Shown one piece after another: positions 1 to 5,739 of a stretch of DNA of 7,353 nucleotides (the first letter of the stretch is position 1; each line of letters opens with the position of its first letter). Source of the stretch: Angelakisella sp. (GTDB taxonomy: Bacteria; Bacillota; Clostridia; Oscillospirales; Ruminococcaceae); assembly GCA_022795575.1 (NCBI GenBank), contig JAAWGY010000109.1, forward strand, positions 1 through 7,353, written 5' to 3'. Both the position numbers and the translations under genes were made by a program. The notes beneath the pieces are model-generated. The model ran no database searches, was not told the DNA's origin, and saw only the letters and a program-made list of their open reading frames with translations.

Positions 1-279
1 TTGGGGAGAAAGGCCCTACCCCTAACCCCGGCCGCGGTTTGCGCTTCCCCGCCAGCAGGCTACATAACCGCAATAGCCCCCATCCTCACCCAAAAGCAGT
101 TGTTTAGAACCGCGGCCTGACGGCCTATAACAGAACGGCAGGGCTCGTGCGCTTTGGCACAAGCCCTGCCGTTGTGATAGTCGTCCTGGAGAGTTTCGCT
201 CCTGCGGGAGCGACCAGGGCCTGCGCGTCCCTGGACCTGCGGCCCGGTGGCCCGGGCGGGCACAACCCATGGGACAGGC
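1..279 (-). repeat. Structured intergenic repeat, left copy (inverted relative to 7001-7264)
   Basis: Read on the minus strand, this stretch aligns end to end with 7001-7264 on the plus strand, at about 87% identity by hand count outside gaps. The only large indel is a 14-nt insertion here at 226-239. Two blocks of 31 and 39 nt are identical in both copies. It begins only 8 nt past the stop of the lipid kinase gene, so it would be transcribed as that gene's 3' untranslated region. It contains a GCCCGG/CCGGGC hairpin, a TCGCTCC/GGAGCGA hairpin (196-213), a 17-bp hairpin (134-173) and a distant GGCCGCGG/CCGCGGCC pair (30-40 with 108-117). No transposase or convincing protein is encoded. The copy starts at base 1, so its outer boundary may lie outside the window. 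Whether it is a miniature mobile element, a REP-like repeat or an RNA is not decided here. Confidence 0.9.
134..173 (-). terminator. 17-bp stem-loop inside left repeat, possible terminator of the lipid kinase transcript
   Basis: On the minus strand the arms are 173-157 and 150-134 with a 6-nt loop. All 17 positions pair if one U-G wobble is allowed; read on the plus strand the same position is a C-A mismatch. The stem is followed by a moderately T-rich run (gttctgttat) rather than a clean T tract, so termination is plausible but not assured. The equivalent hairpin occurs at 7093-7131. Confidence 0.35.
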
Positions 280-286
280 TTCAGCC

Positions 287-1204
287 TCACAACCCGGCGC
301 CCTCCGGTGGCAAAACCATCCGGATGGCAGCAGGCAAAACCTGCGCAGTCATCCTGTCACTCTCGAAGGTCTCCCCATCGGCACACATAGTGACAGGCCC
401 GGCAAACCGAGCCTCCATCCGCCGGACCCTCCGGTAGGTGACAAGCGCCGTCAGCTCCGGATCGGTGACATGAAGCCCCTTCTGATATCGCCCGATGATG
501 GAAAGAATCCTCCGGCGGCTTATCCTTGGCACCAGACAAACGTCCAGCAACCCGTCGCCGGTCTGTGCCAGGGGAGCCCCCCGGAACCCTCCGCCGTAGT
601 ACTGCCCGTTGGCGCAAACCAGCAGCAGCAGCTCCTCTTCGATGGCAGGCCCGCCGTCCAGTGTCACCACCGCCGCCTTGCCCAGGGGCCGGAAGAAGGT
701 GTAAAGGATCGAAAGCTGGTAGGCCATCGAGCCGGAAACCCCCGGCAGACGGCGGAACAAGGGCATATTGTGTGCCACATCGGCATCGATGCCGCAGTTG
801 CAAAGGTTTACCGCCGTCCGGCCGCAAAATTCGATCAGGTCCATTGCCGCCGTTTCCCCAACCAGCTGACCGGGAAGATTCAGAAAGTCCCGGCCGGGGA
901 AGCTCTTCACCAGGTCGTTGCCGGAGCCGCAGGGGATGACCCCCAAAGCGGCCCGGGGATGCTTCTGTATCCCCCGCACCACCTCCCCCACGGTGCCGTC
1001 CCCGCCGCAGGCGTAAAAGCGCAGCGATTCCCCGGGGAGCTGGCGGCAGACCGCCGACACGTAGTCCGCAGCCTCCCCTGGGGCGGCAGTGACGTGGATG
1101 TGGTACTCCACCCCCCGGCCCTCACAAGCCGCCCGGATAGGGCCGGTCAGCTGGACAGCAGCCCCTTTTCCGGCCGCAGGGTTGATGATGAAATAGTGCT
1201 TCAT
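287..1204 (-). CDS. YegS/BmrU-family diacylglycerol (lipid) kinase
   Basis: A 305-residue protein of the diacylglycerol kinase catalytic-domain family (DagK/YegS/BmrU), which phosphorylates a lipid hydroxyl group using ATP at the inner face of the membrane. The nucleotide-binding signatures are visible: an N-terminal NPAAGKG at residues 8-14, the hallmark GGDGT at 67-71, and GSGND at 93-97 (commonly GTGND). The C-terminal beta-sandwich domain shows GDGLLDV (216-222) and a DGE motif near 276-278, both typical of the family. There is no signal peptide or membrane segment, as expected for a peripheral enzyme. Length is normal (about 290-310). The start is supported by GGGAGG eight bases upstream of the ATG. 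The exact lipid substrate (diacylglycerol, undecaprenol or another) cannot be told from sequence. A 216-nt gap with a stem-loop separates it from the preceding minus-strand genes, so it may be its own transcription unit. The left repeat follows its stop codon. Confidence 0.9.
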   Translation of the reverse strand: MKHYFIINPAAGKGAAVQLTGPIRAACEGRGVEYHIHVTAAPGEAADYVSAVCRQLPGESLRFYACGGDGTVGEVVRGIQKHPRAALGVIPCGSGNDLVKSFPGRDFLNLPGQLVGETAAMDLIEFCGRTAVNLCNCGIDADVAHNMPLFRRLPGVSGSMAYQLSILYTFFRPLGKAAVVTLDGGPAIEEELLLLVCANGQYYGGGFRGAPLAQTGDGLLDVCLVPRISRRRILSIIGRYQKGLHVTDPELTALVTYRRVRRMEARFAGPVTMCADGETFESDRMTAQVLPAAIRMVLPPEGAGL

Positions 1205-1420
1205 TCCAAAAGCCTCCCTTTCCGGAATCGCCCCGCAAGCGCTCCTCGGCCGACGAGTGGGATTTTCTTTTAAGGAACAGGCAGAAGACCTCGTCCTGTA
1301 AAAGCGGCGGAAGAATCGGCAGCCCCTTCCCTCAATGCCCGTTTAGCCCCCCCCGATGGTCCGCGTCATCGGGGAAAGCCCCTGCCTTCTGCCGCAGCGC
1401 TGTAGATTGCCCAGGCGGCG
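1205..1420. other. Intergenic spacer upstream of the lipid kinase
   Basis: This holds the kinase ribosome binding site near 1213-1221 (minus strand) and the stem-loop at 1351-1374. A weaker inverted pair, ACAGG/CCTGT, lies around 1277-1299. No convincing -35/-10 pair for the kinase was found on the minus strand, and no protein is supported here. Confidence 0.5.
1351..1374 (-). terminator. Perfect 8-bp stem-loop after the GNAT-DKNYY gene pair
   Basis: CCCCGATG (1351-1358) and CATCGGGG (1367-1374) are perfect inverted repeats around an 8-nt loop. It sits 47 nt past the DKNYY stop codon in the direction of transcription, where a terminator is expected. The minus-strand 3' flank is G-rich rather than T-rich, so it may instead be a factor-dependent terminator, an RNA-stabilising hairpin or a protein-binding palindrome. 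Confidence 0.35.
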
Positions 1421-2077
1421 TCACGGCGCTTGCTCCGGAGGGACGAACCCCTCCGGGCTCTCCTCCAGCAGACGGTTCCAAAAGAAGAGCCGCTTGGCGT
1501 CCCGGGCGTAGCCTTTGCCCAGGGAAACAAAGGTGGCGGCGTCAGCCTCCTTTATCACCATACCGGCGCAGTAAACCCGGCGGTCGTCCCGGGCGAAGGG
1601 GAGCTCCAGCACCCGGAAGGAGGCAGGATCCTTACAGGCCCGCAGACGGGTGGCCTGCTTCTTTTCCTCAAAGGCGTCAAAAAAGTAGACAAACTCCTCG
1701 TCCCGGCCGTAGCTTTGGCGGAAGTGTCGCCCCGGGGGGATGTCGCCTTGGTCCAGGGCCTGGAAGCTCTCCGGATGAGCCACCTTGGCGTCGCCATAGG
1801 GGGTGTAAATCACCTGGGGGCCGCCGGTGTATACCGGGTTAAAAACCCGGAAGCCCGCCGGGGAGATTCCCCGCAGCAGCAGCCCGATCCGGTAAACCCG
1901 CTCCCGGTCCTTGATGAAGTCGTGGTTCAGCACCTCCATGGTGTCCACATCGATCTTTACCCGGCGAAAAACCCGGTCGTAGGACTGCCGCTCCGGCATC
2001 CAGCAAACCTCTCTGTCACATTCCCGGTATCCGGACGGCTGGCCGGCGCTATCCTTCAGTATCCTAGCGTATCCCAT
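1421..2077 (-). CDS. DKNYY-family protein of unknown function
   Basis: A 218-residue protein resembling the DKNYY repeat family, whose members carry repeated units with an aspartate-rich turn followed by aromatic residues and a DxxTF-like step. Recognisable units are HDFIKDRERVYRIG (52-65), YGRDEEFVYFFDAF (123-136), FARDDRRVYC followed by EADAATF (161-183), and YARDAKRLFFW (190-200). The molecular function of the family is not known; such proteins often occur as accessory or putative peptide-binding proteins. No signal peptide or transmembrane stretch is visible, so a cytoplasmic location is likely. The ATG at 2077 is chosen over a longer frame starting at 2170 because AAGGAGGGG lies eight bases upstream and the extra 31 residues look like out-of-frame translation of the GNAT gene. 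It overlaps the GNAT end by 14 nt, so the two are probably co-translated from the promoter at 2641-2669. Confidence 0.75.
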   Translation of the reverse strand: MGYARILKDSAGQPSGYRECDREVCWMPERQSYDRVFRRVKIDVDTMEVLNHDFIKDRERVYRIGLLLRGISPAGFRVFNPVYTGGPQVIYTPYGDAKVAHPESFQALDQGDIPPGRHFRQSYGRDEEFVYFFDAFEEKKQATRLRACKDPASFRVLELPFARDDRRVYCAGMVIKEADAATFVSLGKGYARDAKRLFFWNRLLEESPEGFVPPEQAP

Positions 2078-2570
2078 GGCTGCACCCCTCCTTTTTCCAC
2101 TGGTAGGCGATGCGGGGGGTGCCGCTTTCGGACAGGATGCCGCCGCAGCGCACAAATCCGTTTTTCTCAATAAGCCGCCGCATAATGGCGTTGTCCGGGT
2201 GGGTGTCGATTTTGATGCTGCCGACGCGCTCCCGGCAGAAGCTCAGGCACTCGTCAAAGAGGCCCCTTTCCCGCCCGTCGCCGGCCAGCCGGTGGATGAC
2301 GCCATAGGGGCTTTGGTCCAGCCAGGCCCCCTGGATGGCCTCGTAGGGCGGGTAGGGCCCCACGCCAAAGGCAAAGGCCCCAACAATGCTGCCCTTCCGC
2401 CGGATCCGGTAGAGGATGCCCTCCGAGAGATCCCGTCGCAGCACCTCCTCCGGGGGCCAGCTGTCCCCCCACTGGGTGGGGTTGCCGCTCTGCCGCATCA
2501 GCTCCCGGGCCCGGGCGTAGATGTGCAGCAGCTCCGGCAGGTCCTGCTCCTGTGCTGTTTCGATGGACAT
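2064..2570 (-). CDS. GNAT-family N-acetyltransferase
   Basis: A 168-residue protein with the fold signatures of GCN5-related acetyltransferases, which move an acetyl group from acetyl-CoA to an amine. The N-terminus IETAQEQDLPELLHIY matches the usual first strand and helix. The central GVIHRLAGDGRERGLFDECLS (90-110) corresponds to motif A, but the canonical R/Q-x-x-G-x-G/A pyrophosphate loop is degenerate (GDGRERGLF). Motif B is seen as IDTHPDNAIMRRLIEKNGF (121-139), a strong family mark. Length is typical (150-180). The start at 2570 is chosen because AAAGGAG lies seven bases upstream; a longer open frame to 2897 runs through the promoter and reads as non-coding. The substrate is unknown. 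It is the first gene of a two-gene unit with the DKNYY protein and is divergent from the threonine operon. Confidence 0.87.
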   Translation of the reverse strand: MSIETAQEQDLPELLHIYARARELMRQSGNPTQWGDSWPPEEVLRRDLSEGILYRIRRKGSIVGAFAFGVGPYPPYEAIQGAWLDQSPYGVIHRLAGDGRERGLFDECLSFCRERVGSIKIDTHPDNAIMRRLIEKNGFVRCGGILSESGTPRIAYQWKKEGCSHGIR

Positions 2571-2640
2571 ACCACTTCTCCTTTGCGTTTGGTTGCGTCC
2601 CCTTTTGCGGAGTGCGCCGGGGGACCTTATGTTAACTCTT

Positions 2641-2669
2641 AGGATAGCATTTTTTGGCGGATTTTGCAA
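2641..2669 (-). promoter_or_regulatory. Sigma-A type promoter for GNAT-DKNYY
   Basis: On the minus strand TTGCAA (2669-2664) is followed by exactly 17 nt and then TATCCT (2646-2641), with a TG one base before the -10 box (extended -10). An A-rich run in the spacer adds to the match. Transcription would start near 2634, giving a leader of about 65 nt before the GNAT start codon at 2570. Confidence 0.6.
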
Positions 2670-2958
2670 AGGGAAAGTGGGGAACGGTTGATAAACAAGG
2701 GCGTTTTCCGGTGCTTCCAAATGCCCGGTTGTTCCGGTGAAATATAGTGTGAAGAATTGCCGCCCGGAGCCGGTCAAAGCCGGTTCCAGGCCTTTTTGTG
2801 TACCGAATAAACAGCAGAAAAACCGCATAACAACGTCTATAGAGCCCTCCAACAGCCTCTTCGGCCACGCCAAGAGCGGAAAAGATGGGTGGAGCATCGC
2901 AAAAACCGGAGAAAATCAAAGAAAACCAAAGGAATCGCAAGTATACATGAATTACTGA

Positions 2959-3000
2959 GGCAGAAATCGGAGGATACGCCGAAAAATCCACCTCTCTGCC
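2959..3000 (+). promoter_or_regulatory. Inverted pair upstream of the threonine operon
   Basis: GGCAGA (2959-2964) pairs with TCTGCC (2995-3000), and a nested GAGG (2970-2973) pairs with CCTC (2991-2994). If transcription starts upstream of 2959 this would form a leader stem-loop; otherwise it may be chance or a DNA-level site. No T tract follows it. Confidence 0.25.
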
Positions 3001-3034
3001 GCAAAACGAAAATTGTAGCGCAACCTGGAATTTG

Positions 3035-3056
3035 GTAAACTTGTTCACGGTACAAT
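3035..3056 (+). promoter_or_regulatory. Candidate operator and -10 box for the threonine operon
   Basis: The imperfect palindrome GTAAAC-TT-GTTCAC (3035-3048, one mismatch) is followed three bases later by TACAAT (3051-3056), a good -10 box. No matching -35 box lies at normal spacing, which would fit a promoter needing an activator or simply a wrong call. A start near 3063 leaves about 30 nt of leader, ending in the AAGGAGG-like site of the first gene. Confidence 0.3.
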
Positions 3057-3092
3057 GACAGCTGTCTTTGCGGCAAGGAAAGGAGGAGGCGG

Positions 3093-3530
3093 ATGGACGC
3101 TTTTCGGATGCTGCTGGTTTCGGCGGAGGTACTGCCAGACGTTTTTACCAAGGTGGTGGAGGCCAAACGGCTGCTGGCGGTGGGCAGAGTCCGCAGCCTT
3201 TCGGAGGCCGCCAAGGCCTCGGGCATCTCCCGCAGCGCCCTCTACAAATACAAGGACCATGTCTTTGTCTACAACGAGGACATCGACCAGGGCGTCGTCA
3301 CCATCAACGTCTACCTGGAGGACCGCCCCGGCATCCTCTCGGCCCTCATCAACCGCTTTTCCCAGGAGGGGGCCAACATCCTCACTGTCAACCAGAACAT
3401 CCCCGCCGACGGGGTGGCCCCGGTTTCCATCTCCGCCCGGCTGGGGGCGGGCAGCGGCGCCGAGGCAATGCTGGAGCAGATCCGCAGCCTGGAGGGGGTT
3501 GTGGAGGTCAAGTTAGTCAATGCCCGGTAA
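3093..3530 (+). CDS. pheB: PheB/UPF0735-type HTH-ACT domain protein
   Basis: A 145-residue protein matching the UPF0735 ACT-domain family, often named PheB. Residues 34-55 form a helix-turn-helix (SLSEAAKASGISRSALYKYK). Residues 69-145 form an ACT domain (VTINVYLEDRPGILSALINR, then GANILTVNQNIP and a final VVEVKLVN strand), a fold that typically binds an amino acid. Length is normal (about 145-150). The ATG follows an AAAGGAGGAGG-type ribosome binding site. In Firmicutes this gene commonly precedes hom and thrB, as here. The historical name comes from a phenylalanine-biosynthesis assignment that was never firmly established; a role as an amino-acid-responsive transcription regulator is inferred from the domain pair and position, not shown. 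A 59-nt gap separates it from hom. Confidence 0.88.
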   Translation: MDAFRMLLVSAEVLPDVFTKVVEAKRLLAVGRVRSLSEAAKASGISRSALYKYKDHVFVYNEDIDQGVVTINVYLEDRPGILSALINRFSQEGANILTVNQNIPADGVAPVSISARLGAGSGAEAMLEQIRSLEGVVEVKLVNAR

Positions 3531-3535
3531 AAAAC

Positions 3536-3547
3536 CTGTATGTACAG
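3536..3547. promoter_or_regulatory. Short palindrome between pheB and hom
   Basis: CTGTA-TG-TACAG is a perfect inverted repeat beginning five bases after the pheB stop. It is followed by a weaker AGCCG/CGGCT pair (3546-3550 with 3564-3568). It could be a regulator site or a small intercistronic hairpin; at this size chance is also possible. Confidence 0.25.
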
Positions 3548-3589
3548 CCGTCTAATTGTAGTCCGGCTATAAAGAATAGGAGTGGACCG

Positions 3590-4831
3590 ATGAAAAAGAT
3601 CGCGTTGCTGGGCCACGGCGTCGTGGGCTCCGGCGTCATGGAGATTCTGGAACGAAACAGCGCCCTGCTGGAACGACAGGCAGGGGAACAGGTGGAGGCG
3701 AAGTACATCCTGGACCGCCGGGATTTTTCCGCCCTGCCCTACGGGGACCGCTTTACCACAAGCTTCGACGCCATCCGGGAGGATCCGGAGGTGGCGGTGG
3801 TGGTGGAGGCGCTGGGCGGGGTGGAGCCTGCCTATGGCTGGGCCCGGGCCTCCCTTTTGGCGGGCAAAAGCTTTGTCACCTCCAACAAGGAGCTGGTGGC
3901 CGCCAAGGGGGATGAGCTGCTGGCCCTGGCGGCGGAAAAGGGTGTCCACTTCCTCTTTGAAGCCAGCGTGGGCGGGGGAATCCCGGTGCTCCAGCCCCTG
4001 CGGGAAAGCCTGACCGCCAACCATATCACCGGCATTGCCGGCATCCTTAACGGCACCACCAACTTTATCCTCACCCGGATGTTCCAGGAGGGGATGGCCT
4101 TTGCCGACGCCCTGGCCCTGGCCCAGGAGCTGGGCTACGCCGAGCAGGACCCCACCGCCGACGTGGGGGGCTTCGACGCCTGCCGCAAGATCTGCATCCT
4201 GGCCTCCATCGCCTTTGGCAGCCGGTTCGATCCGGAAAAGGTCCCCACCCGGGGCATCACCGCCATCTCCGCCCGGGATGTGGCCTGTGCCGCCCGGTGG
4301 GGAGGCGCCATCAAGCTCATCGGCCGGGCCGGCCGGGCCCCCGACGGCCGGGTGGACCTGGAGGTGGCCCCCATGCTGGTGCCCAACGACTGCCTTTTGG
4401 CCGGGGTGGGCGGGGTGTATAACGCCGTTCAGGTGACAGGGGACATGGTGGGGAACACCCTCTTCTACGGCCCCGGGGCCGGCAAGCTCCCCACCGCCTC
4501 CGCCGTGGTGGGGGATGTCGTCACCGCCCTTACCCAGCCGGCCAACAGCCGCCCTGTCCCCTGGGGGCCGGAAAAGCCGGAGCTGCTGCGGCCCCAGGAG
4601 GAAAGCCCCGCCCGGGCGCTGCTGCGGGTGGCCGGGATGGACCGCCAGGATCTGACCGCCTTCTTCCCGGACTGCCAGCTGCTGGAGCCGGCGGAGGAGG
4701 GGGAAGAGGCGCTGGTGACAGCCCCTTCCACCCAGGGGGAGCTGGACGCCGCCCAGTCCGCCGCCGAGGCGGCAGGGGCCCGGGTTCTCTCCCGGATCAC
4801 CGTGCTGGAGGAGATGGGGGCGAGGGCATGA
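3590..4831 (+). CDS. hom: Homoserine dehydrogenase (monofunctional, with C-terminal ACT region)
   Basis: A 413-residue NAD(P)-dependent enzyme that reduces aspartate semialdehyde to homoserine, the branch point for threonine and methionine. The N-terminal Rossmann domain shows GHGVVGSG (8-15). TSNKELVAAKG (97-107) carries the conserved lysine (K100). The catalytic domain shows FEASVGGGIP (123-132), GILNGTTNFI (151-160) and GYAEQDPTADVGGFDACRK (182-200), giving the expected Glu185, Asp196 and Lys200. Residues about 338-413 fit a diverged ACT domain, usually the site of threonine inhibition; it is weaker than the rest, so feedback control is only inferred. Length is normal for the monofunctional class (400-430). 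The start at 3590 has AGGAG seven bases upstream; the longer frame from 3068 is translation through pheB in another frame and is rejected. The stop overlaps the thrB start (ATGA). Confidence 0.96.
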   Translation: MKKIALLGHGVVGSGVMEILERNSALLERQAGEQVEAKYILDRRDFSALPYGDRFTTSFDAIREDPEVAVVVEALGGVEPAYGWARASLLAGKSFVTSNKELVAAKGDELLALAAEKGVHFLFEASVGGGIPVLQPLRESLTANHITGIAGILNGTTNFILTRMFQEGMAFADALALAQELGYAEQDPTADVGGFDACRKICILASIAFGSRFDPEKVPTRGITAISARDVACAARWGGAIKLIGRAGRAPDGRVDLEVAPMLVPNDCLLAGVGGVYNAVQVTGDMVGNTLFYGPGAGKLPTASAVVGDVVTALTQPANSRPVPWGPEKPELLRPQEESPARALLRVAGMDRQDLTAFFPDCQLLEPAEEGEEALVTAPSTQGELDAAQSAAEAAGARVLSRITVLEEMGARA

Positions 4832-5739
4832 GGATAGAGCTGAAGATACCCGCCACCAGCGCCAACATCGGCGCGGGGTTCGATTCCCTGGGGCTGGCGG
4901 TGGGGATGTACAACCGGGTGATCCTGGAGCCCTGGGAGGGGGCGGAGGTGGTGTCGCTGGACGGCGTCCCGGTCCCCGCCGGGGAAAACAACCTCATCTA
5001 TAAAACGGCAAAATACCTCTTTGATATCTGCGGCAGGCCTTTACCGGGGCTGCGGATCCAGCAGGAGAACAACATCCCCATGGCCCGGGGGCTGGGGAGC
5101 AGCTCGGCCTGTATTGTGGCCGGGCTGATGGGGGGCAACCGCCTGATGGGCAGCCCCCTTTCCCGGGAGGACATCATCCATATGGCCGCCACCATGGAGG
5201 GCCACCCGGATAACTCCACCCCCGCCATCCTGGGGGGACAGGTGACTGCCGCCATCGAAAACGGCAGGGTCTTTTACTGCCGCCAAAAGCTCCGGGAGGA
5301 CCTGCGGCTGATGGCTATCATCCCGGACTTTGAGCTGAAAACCAGCGCCGCCCGTGCCGCCCTGCCCAAGGAGGTGAGCCGGGCCGACGGGGTATTCAAC
5401 CTCAGCCGCGCCGCCCTGATGGCCATGAGCCTGGCCGGCGGCGACTACAAAAACCTCCGGGTTGCCGCCCAGGATAAGCTCCACCAGCCCTACCGGCTGG
5501 AGCTGATCCCGGGGGCAAGGCCGGTGATGGACTGCGCCCTGGAGTTTGGGGCCTACTGCGTCTACATCAGCGGGGCGGGCTCCACCCTGATGGCTATGGC
5601 GGGGGCGGACAATACCGGCCTGTTCCAGCGGCTGCGGTGCTGGATGGACGGCCAGGGCTACGGCAGCTGGCGGCTGGTGATGCTGGAGCCGGACAACGAC
5701 GGCGCCCAGATGACGGTGGAAGAGGAGGGGGCAGCATGA
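4828..5739 (+). CDS. thrB: Homoserine kinase (GHMP family)
   Basis: A 303-residue GHMP-superfamily kinase that phosphorylates homoserine with ATP, giving O-phosphohomoserine, the substrate of threonine synthase. The three family motifs are in order: PATSANIGAGFDSLG (8-22), the phosphate-binding PMARGLGSSSA (84-94), and the C-terminal glycine motif SGAGST (248-253). EGHPDN (124-129) is the conserved ThrB stretch that includes the catalytic region. Length is normal (about 300). The third motif has Ser where many homologues have Pro (SGAGPT), probably a tolerated variant. The start is fixed by the ATGA overlap with hom and by a GGAGGAGATGGGGG stretch upstream serving as ribosome binding site. 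The end overlaps lysC in the same way. ThrC is absent from the window and must lie elsewhere. Confidence 0.96.
   Translation: MRIELKIPATSANIGAGFDSLGLAVGMYNRVILEPWEGAEVVSLDGVPVPAGENNLIYKTAKYLFDICGRPLPGLRIQQENNIPMARGLGSSSACIVAGLMGGNRLMGSPLSREDIIHMAATMEGHPDNSTPAILGGQVTAAIENGRVFYCRQKLREDLRLMAIIPDFELKTSAARAALPKEVSRADGVFNLSRAALMAMSLAGGDYKNLRVAAQDKLHQPYRLELIPGARPVMDCALEFGAYCVYISGAGSTLMAMAGADNTGLFQRLRCWMDGQGYGSWRLVMLEPDNDGAQMTVEEEGAA

Larger units (their letters stand above)
2571..3092. other. Divergent intergenic region between GNAT and the threonine operon
   Basis: A 522-nt region without a convincing gene, more AT-rich than its surroundings, especially from about 2800 to 3060. It holds the minus-strand promoter at 2641-2669, two TTCCGGTG direct repeats (2706-2713 and 2732-2739), a leader-like inverted pair at 2959-3000, and a palindrome plus -10-like box just before the regulator gene. 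Open frames crossing it in both directions lack a ribosome binding site and family resemblance. No T-box signature or known riboswitch core was recognised, although threonine and lysine genes in Firmicutes are often controlled that way. Confidence 0.6.

Noticed and set aside
22..270. Open frame in the left repeat (minus) and its counterpart 6986-7243 in the right repeat, sharing a C-terminal GEDGGYCGYV...ANRGRG
   Set aside because: The shared C-terminus follows from DNA identity. The first halves are read in different frames in the two copies because of the loop length difference, and there is no good ribosome binding site, so protein-level selection is not supported.
269..1273. 334-codon plus-strand open frame opposite the lipid kinase
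   Set aside because: It is antisense to a gene with clear GGDGT and NPAAGKG motifs, has low-complexity Pro/Arg/Gly-rich content, and lacks a ribosome binding site; long antisense frames are common in GC-rich DNA.
1430..2173. 247-codon plus-strand frame opposite the DKNYY gene
   Set aside because: It is a GC-rich antisense shadow without family resemblance, while the minus strand has a consensus ribosome binding site and recognisable repeats.
2571..2897. N-terminal extension of the GNAT frame to 2897
   Set aside because: It would read through the promoter and leader. The internal ATG at 2570 has AAAGGAG at proper spacing and matches the usual family start.
2571..3092. T-box leader or lysine/other riboswitch upstream of the threonine operon
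   Set aside because: No T-box core (AGGGUGGNACCGCG-like) or familiar riboswitch core was found by eye, and no terminator-like hairpin with a T run precedes pheB.
3551..3575. Possible promoter between pheB and hom (TATAAA-like box near 3569)
   Set aside because: No -35 box lies at acceptable spacing, and hom is more simply read from the upstream promoter.
3068..3589. N-terminal extension of homoserine dehydrogenase through pheB
   Set aside because: The upstream part is an out-of-frame reading of pheB. The ATG at 3590 has its own ribosome binding site and begins exactly at the Rossmann strand.
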